A DNA stretch of 64,000 nt from Bacillus sp. OV322 (GCF_900112495.1 NZ_FOMA01000005.1:310001-374000), one strand, 5' to 3'; positions 1 through 9,841 are shown, numbered from the stretch's first letter. The notes: generated by a model not told the origin, from the letters alone. A program made the numbers and translations.

Positions 1-660
1 CAAAGACATAGGAGCCTTTAAACTTTTTGAAGCTGTAAAATTGTCATTATAGATTGATAAAATTTCTGCTCCTTCCTTGTCAGACATGAACTGGCCAAAT
101 GCATAGGCCATTCCTTTTTCGGCTGCCATTTTTGCGCTTTTGGCGCTTGTACCGAGGACCCATGGTACAGGAAGGGTTTGAGGAACAGGGGCTGGCGTTA
201 TTTTTGAAAAGATATTTTCTTCGGAAAAATCAGCATGAAGAAAATGCAGGAGTTCGTCCACCAGCTCAGGCATTTTATAAACCTGCTGAAGGAATGTATC
301 AGAAAGAGCTGAAGTTGCTTCTGCCGAACCTCCAGGAGCCCGCCCAATGCCTAAATCTATCCTTCCTGGGAAAAGCGAAGCCAGCATATTGAACTGCTCC
401 GCCACTTTATATGGCTTATAATGAGGCAGGAGCAAAGCTCCAGATCCGATTCTGATTTTATGTGTCAGTGCACCTATGTAACTCAGCAATATTTCAGGGG
501 CTGAACAAGCAAGTCCTGGCATATCGTGATGTTCAGTCACCCAAAAACGGCTATATCCGTACTTTTCTCCTGCTTGTGCCAGTTCAAGAGAGTCTTTGAG
601 GGCATCTGCAGCAGTTTTTCCTTCGGGAATAGGAGATTGATCTAATATACTTAATTTCAT
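1..660 (-). CDS. LLM-class (luciferase-like) flavin-dependent oxidoreductase, N-terminal 220 residues
   Basis: The gene begins at an ATG at 660 and runs off the left edge, so only the first 220 codons are present and the C-terminal part is missing. The start MKLSILDQSPIPEG, the segment SRFWVTEHHDMPG near residue 37 and the GRAPGGS turn are typical of the bacterial luciferase-like TIM barrel that binds FMN or F420. Full-length members have about 330 residues. The closest type I recognise is the Bacillus YceB/MsnO8-like group, whose substrates are mostly unknown. The gene appears monocistronic in view, with a non-coding gap of about 295 bases to the next gene. Confidence 0.85.
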   Translation of the reverse strand, partial: MKLSILDQSPIPEGKTAADALKDSLELAQAGEKYGYSRFWVTEHHDMPGLACSAPEILLSYIGALTHKIRIGSGALLLPHYKPYKVAEQFNMLASLFPGRIDLGIGRAPGGSAEATSALSDTFLQQVYKMPELVDELLHFLHADFSEENIFSKITPAPVPQTLPVPWVLGTSAKSAKMAAEKGMAYAFGQFMSDKEGAEILSIYNDNFTASKSLKAPMSL

Positions 661-896
661 GGAATACTCCTTCCTGTGCTAATTCATCTTGTTGCAAGTA
701 TCCTTATGTGGACATATCTTTAGCTAGTTTAACGCAATAATAATGATATTACCCTTTAAAAAGCTCGGGATAGCAGAGAGACTGCCGGAAAAAAGTTTTT
801 ATAATCATGGTTTAATCCCCGTTTTTTCCTCCACCTTGTTACATAGCAGCAATTTTTACAAAAACAGCCTATTAACCGGACTTCATTTAAACATGT

Positions 897-933
897 AAAA
901 GCCGCACTTTTGCCAAAAAAGGATTAGTGCGGC
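897..933 (-). terminator. Intrinsic terminator of pepF
   Basis: The arms GCCGCACT (901-908) and AGTGCGGC (926-933) are perfect complements. On the minus strand they are followed by TTTT, about 20 bases after the pepF stop codon. Confidence 0.8.
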
Positions 934-954
934 TGTATTGTTCTGTATTAAAAT

Positions 955-2745
955 TTATTTTAGAGCTGCGAACTCTTCAACTAAATCACTGAATATGGTA
1001 AGTGCATGTTTAATGGTTTCGGGCTCTGTAAGATCTACCCCGGTCGATTTAAGAAGATCCAGAGGATATTCAGAGCTTCCGCTTTTTAAGAAGTTCAGAT
1101 AGCTGTCAAGCGCTCCCTGTTCTCCTGATAAAATATTGTCAGCGATAGTGATGGCTGATGCATAGCCGGTGGCATATTTGTATACATAAAACGGGCGGTA
1201 AAAATGCGGTATGCGTGACCAGCCATATTTTACTTCGTTATCCAGAATGATTTCTTCCCCATTATACTGCCTATAAATGCTTTCGTATGTTTCATTGAAT
1301 ACATCTACATTTAATGGTTCATCCTTCTCTGCTTTTTCATGTACCAATTTTTCAAATTCAGCAAACAAGACCTGAGTGAAAAATGTCCCTTTAAAACCGT
1401 CAATAAAATGGTTCAGCAAATGCTTTTTCATTTCAGCATCTTCTGTAGTTTTTAACAGATAGCGAATAAGCAGGATTTCATTCACAGTGGAAGCGACTTC
1501 TGCCACAAAGATGGAATATCCGGCTGTAATTTGCGGCTGATGCTTTGAACTGAAATATGAATGCATGGCGTGGCCGGATTCATGAGCAAGTGTGAATAAG
1601 CTGTCAAGATCATCCTGGTAATTCAGCAGAATGAATGGATGAACGCCATAAAGGCCAAGATTGTAGGCACCGGAGCGCTTGCCTGGAGTCTCTCTTACAT
1701 CAATATATCGTTTTTCCTTAAACTGTGATAATACAGACTGATACTCTGCGCCTAATGGCTTCAGACTGGCAAGCATAGTATTATAAGCCTCTTCATAAGG
1801 AATTTCCTGTTTTACGCCTTTCACAAGCGGTACGCTTAAATCATATTGACGCAATTCATCGAGTCCAAGACGTTCTTTTCTTACACTCATATATTTATGC
1901 AGGGGCTTTATATGTTTCTTGGTGGCCGAAATGAGATTATTGTACACTTTATTTGGCACTTTATCTCCAAATAAGGACTTTTCAAGCGCAGATGGATAAT
2001 TTCTTAATTTGGATAAAAGGACATTATTCTTAACGGCAGCTGAAAGAGTAGAAGCGATTGTATTCTGCAGCCCTAAATATGGCTCATAGTAGGCCTTATA
2101 TGCTTCTTTGCGCTTCTCCCTGTTTTCATCTTCAATGAGCTTGCTATACATCCCGCGGGTAAGCTCAACTTTACCGCCTTGTTCATCTGTTACCATCCCG
2201 AATTTGATGTCAGCATTATTAATCATACCGAACGTTTTTTGGGGAGATGACAGTGCTTCACCGAGCTGGGATAGCACCTGTTCCTGTTCTTTAGAAAGGA
2301 CATGTGCTTTATAACGGAATGAGTCCAGTAAATCATCCTCGAAATATTTCAGTCCTTCTTCTTCCTCAATATATCCTTTTAATGATGTTTCACTTAGCGA
2401 AAGCAGAAAGGGCATGAAAAAAGAAGAAGCACTGCTTAACTTTTGTCCCAGCTGGCTTGCTTTATCCAGTAATGCCTGAGAGCTTGTCTTCCTTGTATCC
2501 AGATCCACATGAAGCATCGCATACACATATACTTTATTGTATAAATACCCTGTATCTTCACTGAGCTTCAAATATTCCAGTAAACTGCCGGCGTCAACTA
2601 TCTTACCGTCAAAGGATTTTATCTTTTCAGCAGATTCAAGTATTTTGCTAAAGTCTTTTTCCCAAAGGTCCAGACTGCTGTAAATGTCGTCCAGGTTCCA
2701 GGTATCCTGAACCGCCACTTCTTCACGGTTTTTATAAGTCTTCAT
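955..2745 (-). CDS. pepF: Oligoendopeptidase F (M3B zinc metallopeptidase)
   Basis: Cytoplasmic zinc peptidase that degrades short oligopeptides. The protein has 596 residues, the normal length for the family. The zinc-binding motif HESGH is at residues 388-392 and is followed by a glutamate-rich helix (SIFVAEVASTVNE) that supplies the third zinc ligand. The N-terminal half is the helical oligopeptidase F domain. There is no signal peptide. The ATG at 2745 has the ribosome site AAGGCGGG a few bases upstream. It is a single-gene unit with its own terminator. Recognition is strong; in vivo substrates cannot be told from sequence. Confidence 0.95.
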   Translation of the reverse strand: MKTYKNREEVAVQDTWNLDDIYSSLDLWEKDFSKILESAEKIKSFDGKIVDAGSLLEYLKLSEDTGYLYNKVYVYAMLHVDLDTRKTSSQALLDKASQLGQKLSSASSFFMPFLLSLSETSLKGYIEEEEGLKYFEDDLLDSFRYKAHVLSKEQEQVLSQLGEALSSPQKTFGMINNADIKFGMVTDEQGGKVELTRGMYSKLIEDENREKRKEAYKAYYEPYLGLQNTIASTLSAAVKNNVLLSKLRNYPSALEKSLFGDKVPNKVYNNLISATKKHIKPLHKYMSVRKERLGLDELRQYDLSVPLVKGVKQEIPYEEAYNTMLASLKPLGAEYQSVLSQFKEKRYIDVRETPGKRSGAYNLGLYGVHPFILLNYQDDLDSLFTLAHESGHAMHSYFSSKHQPQITAGYSIFVAEVASTVNEILLIRYLLKTTEDAEMKKHLLNHFIDGFKGTFFTQVLFAEFEKLVHEKAEKDEPLNVDVFNETYESIYRQYNGEEIILDNEVKYGWSRIPHFYRPFYVYKYATGYASAITIADNILSGEQGALDSYLNFLKSGSSEYPLDLLKSTGVDLTEPETIKHALTIFSDLVEEFAALK

Positions 2746-2921
2746 ATTATCCCGCCTTTTAATATGTATTTAGCTGATTTGAAATGTGCGAATCCAGCTG
2801 ATGTGTGATTAACTGCAGAATTCAAAAAAACAGGTCATCAATAGTATAATGAATCAGACAAATAAATATGTTTGTGAACAAGCAGACATTTCATGGCCGT
2901 TTACTGCAAACAGAAGAAACC

Positions 2922-2963
2922 GGAGCCAGCGGGGTTCCTTCTGCTTAAATTCCCGCTGGCTCC
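2922..2963 (-). terminator. Probable terminator of the cysteine synthase gene
   Basis: The arms GGAGCCAGCGGG and CCCGCTGGCTCC form a 12-bp stem downstream of the minus-strand gene ending at 3022. The T-tract after it (GGTTTCTTCTGTTT) is interrupted, so the call is moderate. Confidence 0.55.
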
Positions 2964-3021
2964 AAGGTAATCTGCTCCAATTAATAAAACGCAGAATCAG
3001 CCAAGTCCTTTTATAGAGTTC

Positions 3022-3936
3022 TTAAAATAAATTCATGCTTAAGTAGCGTTCACCTGTGTCAGGTGCAATGCATAATACCTTTTTGCCGGCTCCGAGGCGC
3101 ACTGCCACCTGTATGGCAGCATAAACGGCTGCCCCTGCTGAAGGACCTAGGAATAATCCTTCTTTGCTTGCAAGCTTTTTGAACATGTCTATTGCCTCTT
3201 CATCGGATATTTGCATGATTTCATCATATACTGCTGTATTTAAAATAGCAGATATAAAACCGGGGCTTGTTCCGACAAGTTTGTGAGGACCGGGCTTGCC
3301 GCCTGAAAGTACCGGGGATCCTTTTGGTTCTGCAACAGTAATATGAATTCCAGGAAGCTTCTTTTTAAGTGTTTCCCCAATTCCTGTAATGGTCCCGCCA
3401 GTTCCCGCTGTGGCAACAAAAGCATCGAGCTCGCCGTCCATTTGCTCCAAAATTTCAATTGCGGTTGTGCTTCTATGGATATCAGCATTTGCAGGATTCT
3501 CAAACTGCTGAGGAATAAAGCTGTCAGGAATTTCATTTTTTAATTGAAGAGCTTTTTCGACCGCCCCTCCCATTTTTTTCTCGCTGGGCGTCAGAACTAC
3601 TTCGGCACCATATGCTTTAAGAATGCTGATCCTTTCCTTTGTCATATTGTCCGGCATGACCAAAATGGCATGGTACCCTTTGGCTGCTGCAATCATCGCA
3701 AGCCCGATGCCCGTATTTCCGCTGGTAGGCTCGATAATTGTGTCTCCTTCTTTCAGTAAACCTTGTTTTTCAGCTTGTTCAATCATATTGTAAGCTGCCC
3801 GGTCTTTAACACTTTTAGAAGGATTGAACATTTCCAGTTTTACATAAACATCTGCAGCTCCTTCAGGTACTAGCCTGTTAAGTCTGATCACAGGTGTTTC
3901 CCCAATTAAATCGGTAATATTCTGTACTACTTTCAT
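3022..3936 (-). CDS. Cysteine synthase (O-acetylserine sulfhydrylase), PLP-dependent
   Basis: Makes cysteine from O-acetylserine and sulfide. The 304-residue protein has the PLP lysine in SVKDR (K44), the substrate loop TSGNTG at 71-76 and a GTGGT phosphate-binding loop near residue 175. The fold-type II core is complete. I chose the ATG at 3936: an in-frame ATG five codons upstream would lie within the ribosome site TGGAGG. It belongs to the CysK/CysM/YtkP set. In Bacillus the YtkP type is a paralogue of CysK, so whether this is the main CysK is uncertain. No sulfur-assimilation gene is adjacent. Confidence 0.88.
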   Translation of the reverse strand: MKVVQNITDLIGETPVIRLNRLVPEGAADVYVKLEMFNPSKSVKDRAAYNMIEQAEKQGLLKEGDTIIEPTSGNTGIGLAMIAAAKGYHAILVMPDNMTKERISILKAYGAEVVLTPSEKKMGGAVEKALQLKNEIPDSFIPQQFENPANADIHRSTTAIEILEQMDGELDAFVATAGTGGTITGIGETLKKKLPGIHITVAEPKGSPVLSGGKPGPHKLVGTSPGFISAILNTAVYDEIMQISDEEAIDMFKKLASKEGLFLGPSAGAAVYAAIQVAVRLGAGKKVLCIAPDTGERYLSMNLF

Positions 3937-4017
3937 TATGATGGCCTCCAAAAATTAGGTGATTTATATTATTTAATCCTTCTTCATTATAAAATATCAG
4001 ATTAATGTTACAAGTTA

Positions 4018-6273
4018 TTAGCTTTCTTCTGCAATTCCTGGCATTTGAGAAATAAAGTGGCTGCAGAACACAGAAGAATCAAGTCTTGCTGTGACAAAAG
4101 GCGGCTCCCGGTAAAAAGATTGATCAAGAGGCAAACCCAGCCAAAAATACGTCTCATCTATAATAACGAATGGATATGCCACGTTTTGCGACACCGCCTT
4201 ATGCTTCCCAAATCCGGACCATTCTGTCCCGGAAAGCACAGTAATCCTCACTTCTTCGGATTTTAATTTTAAAAGATTTTTCCATTGAGATGATAAAATG
4301 GTGCCTTCCGGAAGAGAAACAATAATTGATTTCTCCGCGGCATTTATATCAGAAAAAATCTTATCAGTCTTTTTAGCATGCATCCACTTGAGCTTCGGAT
4401 GCTGATTTTTAATCCATTTTCCGATTGTATCAATTTCAGCCGTATTATGGTATTTTTCTTGATGATCAACAAGCTGTCTCAGTGTTTTGCCATGGTGGAT
4501 GGATTTTTTTATGAATGAACGGTCACTTACCTGAATGAATTTACCCTTGGTTCTCGTAACTGCGACATTTATCAGCCTTTCACTTTCTTTTCCGGTTAAA
4601 AGCATTCCTGCCCGAGACTCCGGATAGCTGTCCACTGTATCAAAAATCAGGATATCCCTTTCGCTTCCCTGCAGTTTATGGACGGTTGCAGCAATAATAT
4701 CAGCTGAATTCATTTCTTCACTGTATAAATCAGCCAGGAGATTCTGCATAAAAACAGCCTGTGCACGGTATGGTGCCACATAACCTATAGAACGCGAGCC
4801 GCCTTCATATGCTTCGTGAATCAGCTGAAACGAAAGCAATAGGTGCATCGGATTAAACCTCGACTTTGACATTCTTTCCTGCGTGCAATGTGCTCCTGTA
4901 AAACTTGTATCCAAAAGTACAGCAGCACTATTATTGAACGGGGCACGGGAAACAATCTCAGTTCTGGAGTTCAGCACACTTTTGTGATCTTCAACAAGTG
5001 AATGATAAATATAGCGGTTAGTAAATGATGAAATGTCCGGATGCATTCTTCTTTGCTGTTTTAATAAAAATAAATGAGGGTGAAGGTGATCTTTCGAAAC
5101 AGAATCTGCTACCCCTGATTTATGAAAAATATCTTCCTTCAGCCACTGATTTACGAGAGGACTTCTTGAGGCGGCAATCGGCGGCAATTGTTTGAAATCG
5201 CCGCTGATAATCACATTGCTGCCAAGAGCTGATGCAAATGCAGCCTGAGGTATATAGGCCATGCTGGCTTCATCCACAATGACTAAATCAAACTCTCTCT
5301 CATAGATGGCAGGATCTCCTGCGGCTTTGGCAAGAGTCGTTCCAATCAAGCAGGCCTCTTTTGCCAGATGAATCTCTTTTTGCCGTATTTTTTCCAGTAC
5401 TCTGGCTATCTTCTTTTCTATCTCGATTAGTGCTGAAGAGTCCCTTTTGCTGAATGAAGAACTGAGATCCTGTTTCAGGCCTTTTTTTTCACCGGTTAAC
5501 CTGTTCTTGTCATCCAAAAGACCTGGATATTCTTTTTTGATAAGTGCTGAAGGGAGAATATCTTCGTGACTGTTCAATTCGTCCCCTGCCTGTGATCCGT
5601 AGCGAAGCACCTCCCCTTCATTAAACCTTTTTTTCAGCTTAATGAATCCTGATATTTCCTTCATAAGTACATCAACAGCCTGATTGCTGTGTGATAATAT
5701 TAAAACATTTTTGCCTTTAAAATAGGCATTGGCTGCAGTCCGGGCTAATGTATAGGTTTTGCCGGTGCCAGGCGGACCCCAGACATATGTTACCGGATTG
5801 TATTTGCTCCTGAGATAAAGCTCTTCTACACTGCTTTTTGTTTTGCCCTCAGGATGTTTCGCAGGCATTGATGGATTCATGAGTCTTTTTATGCGCAGCC
5901 GTTTTGTTTTGTTTTTTTTGCTTTCCTGCAGTCTTTCGATAAGCTGCTCAAGAAGCTCCCAGGGATCATGGAGCAAATTTGCTTCTCCTATTAATTCTCC
6001 CAAGTTTCTTTCAAATGTAAGGATTATACTCTTGCCTTCAGATGAGAGTATGCGGCCCTCTGATTTTTCCTTTCCCCTTTCAAGCTTTACGATAGTGCCT
6101 ACGGGGATCTTGAGTGACACATTACTGTCAAAATAATAGGTGAATCCAGATTCCGCCGTCAAAAGCCTGCCGCTGAATACCCGGTATTTAGTGCTTCCAA
6201 ATTTTTTTAGATGGCTGATTTCATAGTCAAGTGCTTGCTGCCATTCTTTGATATATTCTACAGTTATATTCAT
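4018..6273 (-). CDS. UPF1/DNA2-like superfamily 1 helicase with C-terminal extension
   Basis: A 751-residue ATP-dependent nucleic acid helicase of the AAA_11/AAA_12 class. It has Walker A GPPGTGKT at 166-173, Walker B VIVDEASMA near 333, the Q-motif-like ISGDFKQLPPI, the LLKQQRRM segment (motif IV region), VHKLQGSERD (motif V) and NVAVTRTKG (motif VI). The first 110 residues are a beta-rich region like the 1B/stalk part of UPF1. The last 140 residues (after the helicase core) contain SLPEGTILSSQWKNLL and a final strand IIDETYFWLG, which resembles a degenerate phospholipase-D-like domain lacking an obvious HKD motif. Start ATG has AGGAAGA upstream. It stands alone, so its pathway is not shown by context. 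Confidence 0.85.
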   Translation of the reverse strand: MNITVEYIKEWQQALDYEISHLKKFGSTKYRVFSGRLLTAESGFTYYFDSNVSLKIPVGTIVKLERGKEKSEGRILSSEGKSIILTFERNLGELIGEANLLHDPWELLEQLIERLQESKKNKTKRLRIKRLMNPSMPAKHPEGKTKSSVEELYLRSKYNPVTYVWGPPGTGKTYTLARTAANAYFKGKNVLILSHSNQAVDVLMKEISGFIKLKKRFNEGEVLRYGSQAGDELNSHEDILPSALIKKEYPGLLDDKNRLTGEKKGLKQDLSSSFSKRDSSALIEIEKKIARVLEKIRQKEIHLAKEACLIGTTLAKAAGDPAIYEREFDLVIVDEASMAYIPQAAFASALGSNVIISGDFKQLPPIAASRSPLVNQWLKEDIFHKSGVADSVSKDHLHPHLFLLKQQRRMHPDISSFTNRYIYHSLVEDHKSVLNSRTEIVSRAPFNNSAAVLLDTSFTGAHCTQERMSKSRFNPMHLLLSFQLIHEAYEGGSRSIGYVAPYRAQAVFMQNLLADLYSEEMNSADIIAATVHKLQGSERDILIFDTVDSYPESRAGMLLTGKESERLINVAVTRTKGKFIQVSDRSFIKKSIHHGKTLRQLVDHQEKYHNTAEIDTIGKWIKNQHPKLKWMHAKKTDKIFSDINAAEKSIIVSLPEGTILSSQWKNLLKLKSEEVRITVLSGTEWSGFGKHKAVSQNVAYPFVIIDETYFWLGLPLDQSFYREPPFVTARLDSSVFCSHFISQMPGIAEES

Positions 6274-6435
6274 TTTTATCTTCCTTTTAATGAAAAAAAA
6301 CCCATCAAATATGAGTGAGTTTGTTTATTGAATAACCTTTACTATAGCACTTCCAGCTTACTTTATCCATTGGCCGCCTATTATCATACCTATGTCAATG
6401 CAGGACTGGTGTTGCGCAAAAAGGGAGGTTACACG

Positions 6436-6510
6436 GCCGCCTGCAGAAAGCAAGCATCCTGGAGCGGAAAGACTGCCTTATTCCATATCAGCAAAGTTTA
6501 CTAAAACCGC
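6436..6510 (+). repeat. Dispersed intergenic repeat, copy A
   Basis: The core AGAAAGCAAGCATCCTGGAG is followed by CGGAAA and ends with AAAGTTTACTAAAAC. Similar blocks occur at 27486-27556 and, inverted, at 41148-41222. All three lie between genes. The copy sits in the gap between the helicase gene and pcp. Confidence 0.7.
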
Positions 6511-6513
6511 CAT

Positions 6514-6554
6514 TTAAAAAGGCGGAAAGCTCCCTTTTCAGGAAGCTTTCCACC
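6514..6554 (-). terminator. Terminator of the pxpA-DUF969-DUF979-pcp unit
   Basis: Minus-strand hairpin with arms built on GGAAAGCT and AGCTTTCC, extended by flanking G-C pairs and followed by TTTTT. It lies about 95 bases after the pcp stop. Confidence 0.8.
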
Positions 6555-6648
6555 CTTATTTTTACCCTTTTCTTCCATTTACTCTGAAGGCATATTTCTT
6601 TTGTAAGAAAAGTAATTGGTCAAACATGAAACTTAAATATAGCCCTTT

Positions 6649-7296
6649 TTAGCTGATTTGGCCCCCTTCAGCTACAATATCTTCCTGATATTGAATGGAC
6701 GTTTCAATCGCAATCTTTAATCCCTTAACAATGGTTTCTACTGACATGCTTGGCTGAGGTCCCTTGCCGATTGCCTGTTCAGGAAGAAATGGGATATGAA
6801 TGAACCCGCCCCGGACGTTTTTAGGAAGGGATTGAAGCTCATGCATCAGCCCATAAAATAAGTGATTGCAGACGAAGGTTCCTGCACTTTGCGAAACAGA
6901 AGCCGGAATTCCTTGGGCATTCATTTCTTTGACAATTGCCTTGATTGGAAGTGTGGACAAGTATCCGACAGGACCGCCTTTAATGACTTCTTTATCTATT
7001 GGCTGATTTTGTTCGTTATCTGGGATGCGAGCATCATCGACATTAATCGCAACACGTTCAATAGAAAGGTCATGGCGTCCCCCTGCCTGTCCAACACATA
7101 TGACAATTGCCGGATCATTTTCTTTTATCGCTTCCTTAAGGTGATCAATGGATTTATGAAACACGGTAGGAATCTCTTTTACCTTAATTTCATGATTACT
7201 TATGGTAATTCCTTTTAACTTTTTGACTGATTCCAGAGCGGGATTAACGCGTTCTCCTCCAAATGGATCGAATCCTGTTACAAGTACTGTTTTCAT
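6649..7296 (-). CDS. pcp: Pyroglutamyl-peptidase I (C15)
   Basis: Cysteine peptidase that removes N-terminal pyroglutamate from peptides, giving free 5-oxoproline. The protein has 215 residues, the family norm. The catalytic triad is visible: E80 in the [16 protein letters not shown] region, C143 in [13 protein letters not shown] and H167 in GGFIHIPF. The ATG has AAAGGAGG upstream. The stop of the preceding DUF979 gene is only 14 bases away, so it is the last gene of a pxpA-led operon. The context links the release of pyroglutamate directly with its hydrolysis. Confidence 0.95.
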   Translation of the reverse strand: MKTVLVTGFDPFGGERVNPALESVKKLKGITISNHEIKVKEIPTVFHKSIDHLKEAIKENDPAIVICVGQAGGRHDLSIERVAINVDDARIPDNEQNQPIDKEVIKGGPVGYLSTLPIKAIVKEMNAQGIPASVSQSAGTFVCNHLFYGLMHELQSLPKNVRGGFIHIPFLPEQAIGKGPQPSMSVETIVKGLKIAIETSIQYQEDIVAEGGQIS

Positions 7297-7310
7297 CCGG
7301 GGTTCCTCCT

Positions 7311-8273
7311 TTAAAAATTATATACAAGCACATACATTAAAAGCATATTAATAATCATTAATGGCAGTGCGATGGGAAGCTGTGCTTTGATGACTGCATT
7401 TTTATCCTTTAAATCGAGGAGCATGGCAGGGACAATATTAAAGTTGGCCGCCATTGGCGTCATTAAGGTTCCGCAATAGCCTGCGAACATTCCTAATGCT
7501 CCCATGATGGCAGGATTTCCGCCATGCATCTGCACAATAAGCGGAATTCCAATGCCGCCCGTAATGACTGCAAAGGCTGCAAAGGCATTTCCCATAACTA
7601 TCGTGAAAAGAGTCATACCAAGGCAATATGCGGCAACAGCAACAAAAGAATATTGCGTTGGCAGAACGCTGCCGACAATCTCAGAAACAACCTTGCCCAC
7701 ACCGGCCGAGGAAAATATGCCGCCAAGAGCAGATAGCATTTGAGGGAGAATAATGGCCCAGCCGACTGCCTGCATCAGCCTGCTCCCTTCATGAACAGGC
7801 ACCGATGCTTTTGCTTTGGTAAGATAAAGTGCCGCAAAGCAAGCGATCACCGTGCTTAACCCAAGAGAAATAAGGGTGACATTCTTTGGATCCGCCAAGT
7901 ATGCTCCGCCGATATGAAATTTCCCTAATGTCAGTGTCCCGATAACAGTAAACACAGGAATCAATAAAGCGGGAATGAAGACTTTGCCTTTTATCCGGCT
8001 GGCGTTCAACATCCTTTCCTCTTTTGGCGGCTCGGTTTCTTTTCCAGCTTTCACCTTTCCAAGCGCCGCAATAATTACCATGATTAATACTAAATATCCG
8101 ACTGCTAAAGAAGGAATAAATTTACCGAAAAGAAAGGTAAATGCAAAGATGCCCCAAAATAGGAAGGAACCTATGCGTGCAGGGTGAGACTTATCCGCTA
8201 TCACCCGGATGGCTACAAAAGCAACAATGATTCCAAGCAAGTAATATATATATTCCAGTGTAATGATACTCAT
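7311..8273 (-). CDS. DUF979 membrane protein, putative permease subunit
   Basis: A 320-residue very hydrophobic protein with about nine to ten predicted membrane segments and a short charged cytoplasmic loop ([11 protein letters not shown], near residue 75). It matches the DUF979 family as I know it, which regularly pairs with DUF969 next to pyroglutamate genes. Transport has not been shown, so a role as half of a 5-oxoproline or peptide permease is inference. Start ATG has AAGGAGATG upstream. It lies 14 bases after the DUF969 gene and 14 bases before pcp. Confidence 0.8.
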   Translation of the reverse strand: MSIITLEYIYYLLGIIVAFVAIRVIADKSHPARIGSFLFWGIFAFTFLFGKFIPSLAVGYLVLIMVIIAALGKVKAGKETEPPKEERMLNASRIKGKVFIPALLIPVFTVIGTLTLGKFHIGGAYLADPKNVTLISLGLSTVIACFAALYLTKAKASVPVHEGSRLMQAVGWAIILPQMLSALGGIFSSAGVGKVVSEIVGSVLPTQYSFVAVAAYCLGMTLFTIVMGNAFAAFAVITGGIGIPLIVQMHGGNPAIMGALGMFAGYCGTLMTPMAANFNIVPAMLLDLKDKNAVIKAQLPIALPLMIINMLLMYVLVYNF

Positions 8274-8287
8274 GGGCTGCCATCTCC

Positions 8288-8986
8288 TTAAGCAATGCGG
8301 TTTTTAGATTTTTTTGTTTTTCCATGTATTTCGTTATGAATGTTTTTATCGAGTCTGCTAAATCTCCACCATGATAATAATAGAGCGGAAATGGCTGTAG
8401 GTATGCCCCATAAGGCCATGTCCCAGACTCCAACGTGAAGGCCTGCTGAATCATAATAGCCCTTCATAAGCAAAATGGCGCCTGTTGCAATAAAGATATC
8501 TTCGCCGAAAAACCAGCCAATATTTTCCGATGCCGCAGCATGGGATTTAATATCATTCTGAATTTTTTCTGATAATTTTCCATGTTTTGCTGCTGCAGCA
8601 CCTTCAGCCATCGGAGCTACCAATGGACGGACTGTTTGAGCATGGCCGCCAATATTCAGTCCCAGTGCTGCAGAAATTTCCCTGATAAGAAGATAAGACA
8701 GCATTACTCTTCCGGCAGTAGCGGCTTTTGCCCTGATTATCAAAGCTTCTGCCCTTTCTTTCAGCCCGTGCCTTTCAAGAATGCCTATAACTGGCAATGT
8801 AAGTATGATAGGAAGGGACATATACCTGTTATCAATAAAAATTTGTCCGAATTGTGAAAGAATTTCATTAAAAGAAAATCCTGACACCAAGCCAGTGACG
8901 ATACCTGCAGCCATAACAACAAGCAAGGTGTTGATTCTAAAGCCAAAACCAATGGCAACAATAACAATGCCAATAAGCTTAATCAT
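8288..8986 (-). CDS. DUF969 membrane protein, putative permease partner
   Basis: A 232-residue protein with roughly six membrane segments. The opening helix is MIKLIGIVIVAIGFGFR. The conserved stretch LIREISAALGLNIGGHAQTV near the middle, with charged residues inside a hydrophobic context, suggests a substrate path. It is always paired with DUF979 in the genomes I know. It is 39 bases after pxpA and 14 before the DUF979 gene. A heteromeric pyroglutamate transporter is the likeliest role, from context only. Confidence 0.8.
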   Translation of the reverse strand: MIKLIGIVIVAIGFGFRINTLLVVMAAGIVTGLVSGFSFNEILSQFGQIFIDNRYMSLPIILTLPVIGILERHGLKERAEALIIRAKAATAGRVMLSYLLIREISAALGLNIGGHAQTVRPLVAPMAEGAAAAKHGKLSEKIQNDIKSHAAASENIGWFFGEDIFIATGAILLMKGYYDSAGLHVGVWDMALWGIPTAISALLLSWWRFSRLDKNIHNEIHGKTKKSKNRIA

Positions 8987-9025
8987 TATAAAACCCCTCT
9001 CTATTTGGTTTTGTTTTTCATATTC

Positions 9026-9787
9026 TCACCTTTGGATCCCCCTAATTCCGATGCCTTCAAGTTCAAGCGCTTTCTTGATCTGTCCGGCAAACAAGAGGGC
9101 GCTTGGTCCATCTCCATGAATGCATATGGTATCTGCTTCTATTGGTATATAACTTCCGTCATGAATTTTGACTTTTTTATTTTTTATCATTGAAAGGACG
9201 TTTGAAACGGCGAGATCTTTATCCTCTATCATTGAATTTTCCTGGGTTCTTGGGGTGAGAGACCCATTACGCTGATATGTTCTATCAGCAAATACCTCAT
9301 TCGCAGTATGTATACCCAATTCTTTTCCTGCTTTGATTAATTCACTTCCAGCCAATCCGTATAGGATAAGATCTGGCTGAATCTTATAGACAGCTTCAGC
9401 GATAGCCCGGGCATATAGCGGGTCTCGTGCAGCCATATTGTAAAGTGCACCATGCGGTTTGACATGGTTAAGCCTGGCGCCGGAAGCCTTAACAAATCCT
9501 TTGATCGCTCCTATTTGGTATATCATAAGATCAAATATTTCTTGTGGAGCCATTTTTATTTCCCGCCTGCCGAATCCTGCTAAATCGTTAAACCCAGGAT
9601 GAGCTCCAATTTTTGCATTCTTTTTCAGTGCAAGGTTTACAGTTTTGCGCATTACCGTTGGATCGCCAGCATGATATCCGCAGGCTATGTTTGCTGAGGT
9701 AACAATATCAAGGATTTCTTCATCATTTCCAATATCGTATCTGCCAAAGCTTTCTCCCAAATCGCAGTTCAAATCGATTGTTAACAA
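9026..9787 (-). CDS. pxpA: 5-oxoprolinase subunit A (LamB/YcsF family)
   Basis: PxpA works with PxpB and PxpC to hydrolyse 5-oxo-L-proline to glutamate using ATP. The 253-residue protein has the family signatures DLNCDLGESFGRYD near the start, NIACGYHAGDP near residue 35 and VKPHGALYN near residue 109. The start is TTG at 9787, six bases after GGAGG; no better ATG is nearby. It is the first gene of a minus-strand operon with DUF969, DUF979 and pcp, divergent from pxpB-pxpC. Two TTCCGAA motifs lie just upstream. Confidence 0.95.
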   Translation of the reverse strand: MLTIDLNCDLGESFGRYDIGNDEEILDIVTSANIACGYHAGDPTVMRKTVNLALKKNAKIGAHPGFNDLAGFGRREIKMAPQEIFDLMIYQIGAIKGFVKASGARLNHVKPHGALYNMAARDPLYARAIAEAVYKIQPDLILYGLAGSELIKAGKELGIHTANEVFADRTYQRNGSLTPRTQENSMIEDKDLAVSNVLSMIKNKKVKIHDGSYIPIEADTICIHGDGPSALLFAGQIKKALELEGIGIRGIQR

Positions 9788-9813
9788 AAAATCCTCCTCC
9801 TTATGAAAAAAAG

Positions 9814-9841
9814 TTCCGAAATGTGGATTTGAAATTCCGAA
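9814..9841. promoter_or_regulatory. Two direct TTCCGAA motifs upstream of pxpA
   Basis: TTCCGAA occurs at 9814-9820 and 9835-9841, 21 bases (two helical turns) apart, immediately upstream of the pxpA ribosome site. The same word forms the palindrome before pxpB and appears before the IclR gene. I infer binding by that IclR-family regulator. Confidence 0.55.

Noticed and set aside
99..392. 97-codon plus-strand ORF
   Set aside because: It is antisense to the flavin oxidoreductase gene, whose protein sequence is clearly conserved.
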